10,977 bases of DNA from an uncultured Clostridia bacterium (GCA_934140005.1 CAKPBB010000029.1:1-10977), one strand, 5' to 3'. Numbered from the stretch's first letter, positions 1 through 7,939 are shown. The notes: generated from the sequence alone by a model not told the origin. Made by a program: numbers and translations.

Positions 1-59
1 TTAAAATTTCATTTGAACATAAATAATTTTGAATCTCAAACTCGTTCTAAAGTGTTTAC

Positions 60-88
60 ATAGTAATACGATTTTTACTCATTGTCAA
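60..88 (-). promoter_or_regulatory. Strong sigma-A-type promoter firing leftwards out of the window
   Basis: On the minus strand there is a perfect -35 box TTGACA (83-88), a 17-base spacer and a good -10 box TACTAT (60-65). Transcription would start near position 53 and run off the left edge. No start codon with a ribosome binding site follows within the visible 50 bases, so the gene or RNA it drives lies outside the window. It sits downstream of the recD2 terminator, so the next transcription unit appears to be independent of recD2. Confidence 0.6.
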
Positions 89-150
89 CAAAAATCACTA
101 TATTTTAATAAAGATTCGTTCGACATTTTTTTCATTTCAAACACATAATT

Positions 151-200
151 TTATAAAAAAATAAGGAAGCTCAGTATTTATTTTTACTGAAATTCCTTAT
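151..200 (-). terminator. Rho-independent terminator of recD2
   Basis: The stem pairs ATAAGGAA (161-168) with TTCCTTAT (193-200) and, inside a 2x2 internal loop, TCAGTA (171-176) with TACTGA (185-190). The loop is 8 bases. On the minus strand the hairpin is followed directly by a run of T (complement of 155-160), as expected for termination of transcripts coming from recD2. It lies about 100 bases beyond the restored recD2 stop codon. Confidence 0.85.
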
Positions 201-298
201 ATAAGTTTTAGAAAAAATTACCAAGAACTTCCACTACATACTAAAATTACTCCTACTACCTTTGATAATCCCACATTTTTATATCTAACTATACTATT

Positions 299-2522
299 TT
301 ATAACTTTAATTTTTCTTTTAATCCAGTATTACGCTTTCTATTTTCCGAATTTTTTACCATAAAATCTATGAGTTTACTGTTTCCAATAACTATCAACAT
401 TTTTTTTGCTCTTGTCATACCAGTATATAATAAATTTCTTGTAAGTAGCATATTTGAAGAAGGTGGAATTGCTAAAATTACAACATCAAACTCACTTCCG
501 TTGTGCTTTATGTATTGTTATTGCATAAGCATGTTCTAATTGTTCTAGCTCTGAAAAAGCATACCAAGCAGTTTTTCTATCATCAAAATATACTTCTAGC
601 TGTTTTTCTTCAAAATCAATTTTAGTTATTCTTCCAAGTTCTCCATTAAAAATTCCTGTACCATTTTCATATTTTATATCTGTTTCTTTCCTACCTTTTT
701 CCCAATATATATCATAGTTATTTTTTATTTGCATTACTCTATCGCCTTCACGAAAAATAACACCACCATAATTCTTCTCCATCAACTCTTCTCTATGTGG
801 ATTTAATGCTTCTTGCAGAGATTTATTCAATTCTTTTGTTCCAATTTTTCCCTTTTTAGTTGGTGTTAAAACTTGAATGTTAGTAAAAAAATCATAATTT
901 CCATATTTTTTTAATCTCTCTTTACTCAATGATATAACTTGGTACAACATTTTATCTTGATTTGATTCATTTATATAAAAGAAATCCTCTTCTGAATCTT
1001 CTTCATAGTCTTTTTTTCCAATGAAATTTACACCATTATTAACATCATGTGCATTAACTATTATTTTACTTTTAGCTGCTTGTCTAAAAATCTTATTTAA
1101 TGAAACAGTTGGAATTTGCTCTGATTCAATTAAATCTTTTAAAATGCTTCCTGGTCCTACTGATGGCAATTGATTTGAATCACCAACTAGTATCAATTTA
1201 CTACCTAAAAATAAAGCTTTTACTATATAATTCATTAAAAAAATGTCAACCATTGACATTTCATCAATTACCAAAACATCTGCATCTATTGGTGATATAT
1301 CTGCATTTATACTTTCTAATTTGTCATCTTCAACTTTTCCTATTTCTAATAATCTATGAATTGTTTTAGCCTCTTCACCAGTTGTCTCTGTCATTCTTTT
1401 TGCTGCTCTTCCAGTAGGAGCACATAGTACTACTTTTTTTCCTTTAGATTTATATAATTCTAACATGCATTTAATTATAGTTGTTTTTCCTGTTCCTGGT
1501 CCACCAGTAATTATACAAACATTATTCTCATTTATTTGTTCTATTGCCTCAAACTGCTTTTCTGATAGTTTTATTGATAATTTCGATTCCTGTTTACTTA
1601 TTTCTTCTTTAAAGTTTTTAATATACTTTACATTTTTAAAATTTTGTAATTTCTTAATTCTTTCAGCAATATTATTTTCAGCCCTATAAAATGGAAATAA
1701 ATAAACCCACTCCTCATCATTACGATTCTCAATAGCTATTTCTTCCTTCATATTTAAGTTAATTAGTACATTCTCTATATATTTTCTATCAACTTCTAAT
1801 ATTCCTTCAACAAACACAATTAAACTTTCTTTTTGAACACAAGTGTTGCCATTATAACTAGCTGTAAGTAAAGCATACTTTATTCCACTTTTTATTCTAC
1901 TTTCACTATCTTTTGCAACACCTATTTGAAGAGCAATACTGTCTATTTTATTAAAATCAACTCCATAAACAATGTCTATTAAAATATATGGATCATCTTC
2001 TATTTTTTGTACAGCATCTCTTCCTAAAGCATCAAAAACTTTCTTGCTGTTATTAGCACCAATTCCAAATTTTTCTAAGAATCCAACAATTTGCCATAGT
2101 TCCCACTTTTCGTTAAATTCTTCTCCTATTTCATAAGCTTTATCTTTTGAAATACCTCTTATTTCTGCTAATCTTAATGGCTCAAATTTAAAAATATTGA
2201 TACTTTCATCACCAAATTTTTCTATTATTTTATGTGCAGTTGCCGGTCCAATTCCTTTTATTGTTCCACTTGCTAAATATTTTTCTAATGCAACAGCCGT
2301 TTCTGGCATAAGCTTTTCAAAGCTATCAATTTTAAATTGTTCACCATATTCTTGGTGAGTTACCATTTTGCCTGCTAACTTTAATGAATCCCCAACTGCA
2401 ATAAAAGGCAAATAGCCTACAACAGTAATCTCATCTTGTTCATCTGTTTTAAAAACAGCTATGCAATAACTGTTAGAATCATTTTGATATATAAAATCTT
2501 CTATTTGTCCTTTTAATTCCAA
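299..2522 (-). pseudogene. recD2: RecD2-type (RecD/TraA family) SF1B DNA helicase, frameshifted near its C-terminus
   Basis: This is an ATP-dependent 5'-3' DNA helicase of the RecBC-independent RecD2 family, which acts in DNA repair and replication-fork maintenance. The intact frame (492-2522, 676 residues) has an N-terminal OB-like region (about 1-75), a helix-hairpin-helix region (about 80-140, KGIGPATAHKI and RGISKDKA), Walker A GGPGTGKT (340-347), motif Ia APTGRAAKRM (368-377), DEMS Walker B (420-423), motif III GDSNQLPSVGPG (447-458), IFRQ (478-481) and motif V AITIHKAQ (667-674). The frame then ends at RK-stop. Dropping one base at about position 500 restores GSEFDVV, the motif VI segment LLYTGMTRAKK and a stop at 299, giving 740 residues, normal for clostridial RecD2. 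Without the repair, the motif VI arginine is lost and the enzyme should be inactive. The start is TTG (2520-2522): AGGAG (2529-2533) lies 6 bases upstream and an in-frame TAG follows at 2532-2534. It is either a real mutation or a sequence error; I cannot tell which. Confidence 0.9.
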
Positions 2523-2645
2523 TTTAGTCTCCTATCTAAAACTTATGTTTTGAAATGTTAATAATCGACATTTTTCACTATAGAAATATATAGATTTACA
2601 TTTTTCTACACTTATTTAATATTTTTTCACTTTTATTATTTAGTT

Positions 2646-2674
2646 ATTCTATCAAAAATATATTATTTTTTCAA
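2646..2674 (-). promoter_or_regulatory. Promoter of recD2
   Basis: The minus strand has TTGAAA (2669-2674), a 17-base spacer and TAGAAT (2646-2651), a good sigma-A match. The predicted start near 2639 would give a leader of about 115 bases before the TTG start codon of recD2. I saw no clear riboswitch fold in that AT-rich leader. Confidence 0.6.
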
Positions 2675-2686
2675 TACAGCTATTAT

Positions 2687-2716
2687 AAAAGTTTCCTCTG
2701 TGCCCGTGGCACTTTT
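2687..2716. other. Isolated GC-rich hairpin between two transcription units
   Basis: GTGCC (2700-2704) and GGCAC (2708-2712) pair around a 3-base loop, and an outer AAAAG (2687-2691) can instead meet CTTTT (2712-2716). It stands out as a GC-rich island in a nearly pure A/T stretch. It lies between the terminator of the upstream operon and the recD2 promoter. A T-run follows on the plus strand, so it could be a weak terminator for antisense transcription, or a protein-binding site. Its function is unknown. Confidence 0.35.
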
Positions 2717-2720
2717 ATGT

Positions 2721-2764
2721 AAAAAAAAAGCTATACTATTAGATATCTTTCTAATAATATAGCC
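2721..2764 (-). terminator. Terminator of the transporter/heptad-repeat operon
   Basis: A 14-bp stem pairs 2750-2763 with 2730-2743, with one G-U wobble and a 6-base loop. On the minus strand it is followed by nine T (complement of 2721-2729). It lies 27 bases after the stop codon of the heptad-repeat gene, so it closes the operon and separates it from recD2. Confidence 0.88.
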
Positions 2765-2790
2765 TTTTAAAATTTATGCTATAATAGCAT

Positions 2791-4890
2791 TTATTTATTT
2801 TCATCTTCATTATTTAAAACAATGTTTTCATTTGTTTCTTCTTTAGAACTTGTTTTTATTGAATCTAACATTGTAATAAATTTAATGCTATCTCTCTTTT
2901 CGTCACTACCAAATGTTGTAAATTCATTTGATAATTGTTCCAATTTCTTTCCTCTAGTTACTAGATTATTTAAATCTACATTTACATATTTACATATTTT
3001 TTGTATACCTTCTTCATTGAATTTATGAACACCATCTGTTAAAGTTGTTGTTCCATCTAATAAAGAATTACTTCCATCCAATAATGTGTTTGTACCATTT
3101 TTCAATGTTTCAGAACCATCAGCAAGTTCTTTTATTCCACTTGTTAATGATGTACTTCCATTTGCAAGTGCAGAAGCACCAGTTGAAATTGTTTTTGCTG
3201 CTTCTACTAGTTGTGAGTTAGCTGATGTTAATTGTTTAGTAGAAGAATTTAATGTTGATAAACCGCTTTTTACTTGTGATGAGCCAGAGCTTAAATTTTC
3301 AGTACCAACAGATAATTGATTTAAACCTGTTGATAAAGTTAAAGCACCATCTGATAATTTCTTTGAATTTTCAACTAAAGCCCCTGTTCCAGCTTTTAAA
3401 GCTACTGCACCTTCACCCAAAGTATCAATTCCTGCTCCTAATTCTTTAGCACCATCCTGAATTGACTTAATTCCAGTTGCTAAATCTGTTACTGTTTTTC
3501 CACTTGCTTTTAATGTTTCTATTGTTTCATTTAAAGCACTAATATTCATTGTTAAATATTCTATATTAGCACTATTTAATTTTCTTTGATTTGTTAAAAC
3601 TTCTTTTAATTCTTCTTGTTCTTCTGTTAAACTTTCTAATTGACTATCAATTACATTGTTCATATTTTCTATTTTTTCAATATTCGCTTTATCAGCATTT
3701 ATTAAATTATTTAGTTTTTCTATTTTTTCTGCACTATTATCTTCTTTTTGCATAACTGCAATTGAATCTAATATTGTTCCAGCACCATTTTCGATAGCTG
3801 TAGCACCAGCTTTTAAATTTGTTGTTCCTTCTGCTACTTCTGATAATTTTGAATCAACTGTTTCAATTCCATCTGATATTGCTGTTGCACCAGATGCAAT
3901 TGTTTTTGAGCCTTCATCTAATTTTTTGCTATTTTCATTTAAACTGCTAATTCCTGAATTTAATTCATCATATTTTGAATTTAAAGTATCTACACCACCA
4001 GAAACTTGGTTCATAGCACTATTAAATTCTTCAGATTTATCTACATATTCTTCTGTTCCTGATTTTAAATTTTGAGCTCCATCATTTAATGTATTAGCAC
4101 CAGATTTTAATGTGTTAATTCCAGTATTTAAAGTTTGAGCTCCACTATTTAATTGTTCCACACCATCTTTTAAAACAACAACGCCATCTTTTAAGCTAAT
4201 TGTTCCTTCTTCAATTTGATTACTTGAATCTTGTAAAGTATTTGCTTGTTCAAATATTTCATCAAATTGTGTCCAATCAATATCCTCATCTAAAACCTTT
4301 GGAGTACAATATGTTATTATGTTTTTCATTTCAAAATTTGTTGTTTCCATAGATATTTTAATTTCACTTGGAATATCTATATCAAACTCACTTGATATAT
4401 TTAAGCTTTCTTGTAATCCTGGCATTGCCATACCAAATACAATTGTTTTATTTCCATTTTCAATTACTTTTCCATTTGTAATTTCAATGTTTTTATTATT
4501 TTCATTATCAATAATTGTTCCAGAAACTACAACAAATGGTGTATACATAGTTTCTGTTTTTCCATTTATATTAACTTGTTTTTCTGATTTATTTTTATAT
4601 TTTAATGTAATTTCTACATTTCCGCTTTTTCCAGCTAATTCTTGTGCTGAAATTTCTTCACCATTCAATTTGTATTCTACTTCACAATCTACTGGTAAAT
4701 CTTTATCTGTTTCACTTTGTTCAGTATTTCCATCTTTATTAGTACTTACTATTGATTTATACTTTTTGCCATTACTATTTAGCTTTGAATAAATAGTTTC
4801 ATCATTTGTAACAGCAAATACTGGCATTGTATAGCAAAGCATTGCTATTATCATAATTGTTGCAACAGTCTTTTTTACTAAACTATTCAT
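2791..4890 (-). CDS. Exported xxxLxxG heptad-repeat protein, probable partner of the adjacent MMPL transporter
   Basis: This is a 699-residue exported protein of unknown biochemical role. I place the start at the ATG at 4888-4890. AAAGGA (4898-4903) lies 7 bases upstream and a textbook signal peptide follows at once (MNSLVKK, a hydrophobic core, then PVFA with cleavage near residue 26). A longer frame to 4953 would overlap the transporter and bury the signal. After a mostly beta-like domain (about 27-215) come two arrays of xxxLxxG heptads (about 224-379 and 469-624), such as LKDGVEQLNSGAQTLNTG. They flank a Glu/Asn/Lys-rich helical stretch (about 384-464) likely to form a coiled coil. The tail is acidic and hydrophilic, with no membrane anchor, sortase motif or wall-binding domain. 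Such heptads are known from YhgE/Pip proteins and from extracytoplasmic parts of some Gram-positive MMPL proteins. Here they are on a separate protein encoded 23 bp after an MMPL gene, which suggests a joint function; this is inference. Confidence 0.85.
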   Translation of the reverse strand: MNSLVKKTVATIMIIAMLCYTMPVFAVTNDETIYSKLNSNGKKYKSIVSTNKDGNTEQSETDKDLPVDCEVEYKLNGEEISAQELAGKSGNVEITLKYKNKSEKQVNINGKTETMYTPFVVVSGTIIDNENNKNIEITNGKVIENGNKTIVFGMAMPGLQESLNISSEFDIDIPSEIKISMETTNFEMKNIITYCTPKVLDEDIDWTQFDEIFEQANTLQDSSNQIEEGTISLKDGVVVLKDGVEQLNSGAQTLNTGINTLKSGANTLNDGAQNLKSGTEEYVDKSEEFNSAMNQVSGGVDTLNSKYDELNSGISSLNENSKKLDEGSKTIASGATAISDGIETVDSKLSEVAEGTTNLKAGATAIENGAGTILDSIAVMQKEDNSAEKIEKLNNLINADKANIEKIENMNNVIDSQLESLTEEQEELKEVLTNQRKLNSANIEYLTMNISALNETIETLKASGKTVTDLATGIKSIQDGAKELGAGIDTLGEGAVALKAGTGALVENSKKLSDGALTLSTGLNQLSVGTENLSSGSSQVKSGLSTLNSSTKQLTSANSQLVEAAKTISTGASALANGSTSLTSGIKELADGSETLKNGTNTLLDGSNSLLDGTTTLTDGVHKFNEEGIQKICKYVNVDLNNLVTRGKKLEQLSNEFTTFGSDEKRDSIKFITMLDSIKTSSKEETNENIVLNNEDENK

Positions 4891-4913
4891 TTTAAAATCC
4901 TTTCTTTCATAAA

Positions 4914-6983
4914 TTATTTTTTTATTTTTCTCATTCCTGCTGTTGATTTGCAAATTATTTTATCAAAAATCATTAAGAAAGCTGGTAACATAAATATTAC
5001 AACTGCCATACTAATTATTGCTCCTCTTGACATTAACGTACACAAAGAACCAATCATTTCAATCTTTGAATATGCTCCAACACCTATTGTTGCTCCAAAG
5101 AAACATAATCCACTAACTATAATTGAACCAATTGATGTTTCAAGAGAAAGGCTAATTGCTTCTTTCTTATCTTTTCCTTCTTTTCTATTGTTGACATATT
5201 TTGTAGTAATCAATATTGCATAATCTATTGTTGCTCCTAATTGAATTGTTCCAATTACTATTGAAGCAATAAATGGTAATACAGTATTTGTATAGTATGG
5301 AATTCCCATATTGATAAATATAGCAAATTCAATAACTACAATTAAAATTACTGGTAATGAAATTGATTTCAATACACATATCATTATTAAGAAAATAATT
5401 CCAATTGAAACTGTATTTACACTATTAAAGTCGTGATTACTTATTTCAACTAAGTCTTTCATTAAAGGACCTTCACCAGCTAGAATAGCATCACTATCGT
5501 ATTCTTTAATGATATTGTTTATTTCGTTTACCTGATTATTTAACTCATCTGTTGCCATTTCGTAATTTGAATTAACAATTATTATTTGATATTTGTCATT
5601 TTCAATTTTATTTATCAATTCATCTGGTAAGATCTCTGTAGGTATTCCTAATTTTTGCAATTTAGATAAACTTAATGACCATTCCATACCATCTAATTTA
5701 TCTATTCTATCAATCATTTCATTTACTTTAGCATCATCTAAATCTTTATCTATTAAAATCATTTCTGTTGAAACCATGTTAAATTTCTCTTTTAATTCAG
5801 AATTTGCTATAACACTTCCTAAAGTATCTGGTAATGATTTATCTAGATTGTAATAAATTCCAGTATTTGTATATCCATAATAAGCTATTGGCAATATAAT
5901 TACAAATATTGCTAAAGCCCATTTATAATGTTTTACTATGAAATCTTTTAATTTTGTAAATTTAGGTAAAATAACTTTATGTTTTGTTTTCTCAATTAAA
6001 GAATTACAACATAAAATCATTGCTGGTAAAATTGTAACAACACAAATTACTCCAAATAGAACACCTTTTGCCATTACTAAACCTATATCTTTACCTAAAG
6101 TTAAGTTCATACTACATAAAGCTAAGAAACCAGCAATTGTTGTTAATGAACTACCAACAACTGAAACTAAAGTTTTACTAATTGCTGTTGCCATTGCTTC
6201 ATAAATATCTTTTGCAGTTTCTTTTTCTTGAATATAACTATGATATAAGAAAATTGCAAAGTCCATTGTAACACCTAATTGAAGAACACTACTAATTGCT
6301 TTTGTAATGTATGATGTTTCTCCTAAAAATACATTTGTACCCATATTATATAAAATTGCAATTCCTATATTAAGTAGTAATAATATTGGTGCAAAATATG
6401 AATCTAATGCGATTTGTAAAATTACTAAACATAGCCCAACTGCTATAAGTACATATGCTGTAATTTCTGAATCAGATACTTGTTTTGTATCTAATACCAT
6501 AGCAGACATACCACTTATTTTACATCTTTCATCAGTAATATCTCTTAATTTTTGAACTGTTTCAAGTGTTTTATCTGATGATATTGAATCTTTGAAAGTA
6601 ACCGCCATTAGTGTTGAACCATCTTTGTATAAAGAATTTTGTATTTCATCAGGTAACATTTCTACTGGTATTCCTTCTCCAAGTACATCAGCTAAACTTG
6701 CTACTAATTCTACATTATCTAATTTTTTAATTTCTTCTTCCAACTTTAATATATCTTTTGTAGGCATATTATCTAGAATTATAATCGAATATCCACCCAT
6801 ATTAAATTCATCTGATAATATGTTTTCGCCTTTAATTGTTTCTACATCATCTGGTAAATATACAAGAATATCATAATTTATTCTTGTAGCTTTTATTCCA
6901 AATATTGATGGAATAATTAAAAGCAATGCAATAACTAATATTGCTTTTCTATGTTTGCAAATAAATTCACCGAATTTCTGCAT
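4914..6983 (-). CDS. MMPL/RND-superfamily membrane transporter
   Basis: This 689-residue integral membrane protein probably exports a lipid or hydrophobic compound using the proton gradient; the substrate is unknown. It has the duplicated RND layout: one membrane helix, an extracytoplasmic domain (about 33-168), five helices (about 173-325), then helix 7 (about 353-371), a second extracytoplasmic domain (about 373-518) and five more helices (about 523-673). Each half has the helix 4/10 motif, GVTMDFAIFLYH with Asp241 and GATIDYAILITT with Asp587. These match the positions of the Asp-Tyr proton-relay pairs of MmpL proteins. The extracytoplasmic domains are similar to each other (LGEGIPVEMLPDE and LGIPTEILPDE). 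The start at 6983 is chosen because AAGGAG (6991-6996) lies 7 bases upstream; an ATG seven codons earlier (7004) has only a poor site and would contain this Shine-Dalgarno. The gene leads a two-gene operon under a promoter with TetR-type operators. It is shorter than mycobacterial MmpL and lacks heptad repeats of its own. Confidence 0.9.
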   Translation of the reverse strand: MQKFGEFICKHRKAILVIALLLIIPSIFGIKATRINYDILVYLPDDVETIKGENILSDEFNMGGYSIIILDNMPTKDILKLEEEIKKLDNVELVASLADVLGEGIPVEMLPDEIQNSLYKDGSTLMAVTFKDSISSDKTLETVQKLRDITDERCKISGMSAMVLDTKQVSDSEITAYVLIAVGLCLVILQIALDSYFAPILLLLNIGIAILYNMGTNVFLGETSYITKAISSVLQLGVTMDFAIFLYHSYIQEKETAKDIYEAMATAISKTLVSVVGSSLTTIAGFLALCSMNLTLGKDIGLVMAKGVLFGVICVVTILPAMILCCNSLIEKTKHKVILPKFTKLKDFIVKHYKWALAIFVIILPIAYYGYTNTGIYYNLDKSLPDTLGSVIANSELKEKFNMVSTEMILIDKDLDDAKVNEMIDRIDKLDGMEWSLSLSKLQKLGIPTEILPDELINKIENDKYQIIIVNSNYEMATDELNNQVNEINNIIKEYDSDAILAGEGPLMKDLVEISNHDFNSVNTVSIGIIFLIMICVLKSISLPVILIVVIEFAIFINMGIPYYTNTVLPFIASIVIGTIQLGATIDYAILITTKYVNNRKEGKDKKEAISLSLETSIGSIIVSGLCFFGATIGVGAYSKIEMIGSLCTLMSRGAIISMAVVIFMLPAFLMIFDKIICKSTAGMRKIKK

Positions 6984-7015
6984 TTTTCCACTCCTTCTTT
7001 CCATTTTTTCCCGAC

Positions 7016-7028
7016 TGACTATTAGTCA
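7016..7028. promoter_or_regulatory. TetR-type operator 1, start of the transporter transcript
   Basis: TGACTATTAGTCA is a perfect 13-base palindrome around a central T. It lies just after the predicted transcription start (about 7030) of the transporter operon. A bound regulator would block initiation or escape. Confidence 0.75.
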
Positions 7029-7036
7029 CTTTCTAT

Positions 7037-7065
7037 ATTATACCATCTTACTGACCAATAGTCAA
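7037..7065 (-). promoter_or_regulatory. Promoter of the transporter/heptad-repeat operon
   Basis: The minus strand has TTGACT (7060-7065), exactly 17 bases, then the perfect -10 box TATAAT (7037-7042). The -35 box lies inside operator 2 and operator 1 follows the start site, so this strong promoter is placed for tight repression. Confidence 0.85.
7052..7064. promoter_or_regulatory. TetR-type operator 2, overlapping the transporter -35 box
   Basis: TGACCAATAGTCA matches the other two copies except for one base, which breaks one pair of the palindrome. It covers most of the -35 box (7060-7065) of the minus-strand promoter. Its centre is 36 bases from that of operator 1 and 32 from that of operator 3. 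Confidence 0.7.
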
Positions 7066-7082
7066 TAGTTTTTTGAAAAATA

Positions 7083-7111
7083 TTGACTAATAGTCATTTT
7101 TGTGAGATAAT
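7083..7111 (+). promoter_or_regulatory. Promoter of the TetR-family regulator gene
   Basis: The plus strand has TTGACT (7083-7088), exactly 17 bases, then GATAAT (7106-7111). The predicted start near 7118 gives a leader of about 70 bases. The -35 box lies within operator 3, implying autoregulation. Confidence 0.78.
7084..7096. promoter_or_regulatory. TetR-type operator 3, overlapping the regulator's own -35 box
   Basis: TGACTAATAGTCA is a perfect palindrome around a central A, and is the exact reverse complement of operator 1. It contains the -35 box of the plus-strand promoter, as expected for a regulator that represses its own gene. Confidence 0.75.
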
Positions 7112-7185
7112 CTATTTGTAGTAACAAATAATAATTTTTTTACTTAGATATAGCTTATTTACAAGTTAAAGGTGGTGCTAATTAA

Positions 7186-7872
7186 ATGAAAAAAAGTTTT
7201 TTAGAAAAAAATATTGTCAAATCAGAAAATAATATTAGTAATAAGAAAAATAATAATGTAGACAAAAATGAAAATATTACTGAAGCTAATAATGAAAATA
7301 GTAAAGAAAACCGTTTATTGTCAACAGCATTTAAGCTTTTTACTGAAAAAGGTATAAAAGATACATCTATTCAAGAAATCGTTGATAAGGCTGAAGTTGG
7401 AAAGGGTACTTTTTATTTATATTTTAAAGATAAATATGAAATTAGGGATATACTAATTGTTAATAAATCTAGAAAATTATTCAAAGATGCTCTTGCAGAA
7501 CTACGAAAAAATTCTATAGATTATTTACCCGACCAAGTAATATTCATAGTTAATTATGTTATAGATGAACTTGAAAAAAATCAAACTTTATTAAAGTTCA
7601 TATCTAAAAATTTATCTTGGGGAATTTATAGTAAAACAGTAAACAAAATATATGAAGAAAATGAAGTTGAAGAAGATGGTGTATTTCAACTTTTCTATAA
7701 AGGATTAGAAGAATATAATATAAAATTAAAAGATCCTTATGTTACATTATATATGATAATTGAACTTGTAAGTTCAACCTGCTTTAATTCAATTCTTTAT
7801 AAAGAACCTTTACCTATCCAAGAATATAAACCATTTTTATATGATGCAATAAAAAAATTGATGACAGAATAG
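7186..7872 (+). CDS. TetR/AcrR-family transcriptional regulator
   Basis: This 228-residue DNA-binding regulator probably represses the divergent transporter operon and itself. The TetR N-terminal domain spans about residues 41-90. It includes the first helix (LLSTAFKLFTEKGIKDTS) and the helix-turn-helix SIQEIVDKAEVGKGTFYLYF, followed by KDKYEI, all typical of the family. The rest (about 95-228) is a mainly helical ligand-binding and dimerisation domain without a recognisable specificity signature. The start ATG follows AAAGGTGG (7168-7175) with a 10-base spacer, and no other methionine codon occurs before the DNA-binding domain. The first 40 residues are an unusually long Asn/Lys/Glu-rich tail, where most TetR proteins have a short arm. 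Family and context are clear; the ligand is unknown. Confidence 0.92.
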   Translation: MKKSFLEKNIVKSENNISNKKNNNVDKNENITEANNENSKENRLLSTAFKLFTEKGIKDTSIQEIVDKAEVGKGTFYLYFKDKYEIRDILIVNKSRKLFKDALAELRKNSIDYLPDQVIFIVNYVIDELEKNQTLLKFISKNLSWGIYSKTVNKIYEENEVEEDGVFQLFYKGLEEYNIKLKDPYVTLYMIIELVSSTCFNSILYKEPLPIQEYKPFLYDAIKKLMTE

Positions 7873-7939
7873 CTATTTGATGTTTTTTATATCTAATATG
7901 CAAATTTCAGCATATCATTTATTTATTTTTTAATATACA

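Noticed and set aside
215..271. Tiny minus-strand reading frame of 18 codons starting at GTG, ending GSSW
   Set aside because: It has no Shine-Dalgarno, lies in the 3' region of recD2 in the same restored frame after its stop codon, and matches nothing I recognise.
265..278. A 14-base string (AAATGTGGGATTAT) shared by the minus strand here and the plus strand at 9281-9294
   Set aside because: One 14-base match is close to chance in an AT-rich window of this size, and the two sites have no shared context.
490..512. Programmed ribosomal frameshifting in recD2
   Set aside because: There is no slippery run, no upstream Shine-Dalgarno-like stimulator and no obvious downstream structure at the break, and RecD2 is not known to use frameshifting. 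A one-base insertion or error is simpler.
3656..4075. Open frame of 139 codons on the plus strand inside the heptad-repeat gene
   Set aside because: It is the antisense shadow of a repetitive, stop-poor gene, with no ribosome binding site or recognisable domain; the minus-strand frame has a signal peptide, Shine-Dalgarno and terminator.
2950..4230. Regular periodic pattern that might look like a DNA repeat array
   Set aside because: The periodicity is 21 bases and follows codons of the xxxLxxG protein heptads. DNA units are not identical, there are no spacers, and the frame is open throughout, so it is not CRISPR or a satellite.
4891..4953. Longer N-terminus for the heptad-repeat protein starting at 4953
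   Set aside because: It would overlap the transporter gene by 40 bases and put 21 charged residues before a clear signal peptide; the ATG at 4890 has its own well-spaced AAAGGA.
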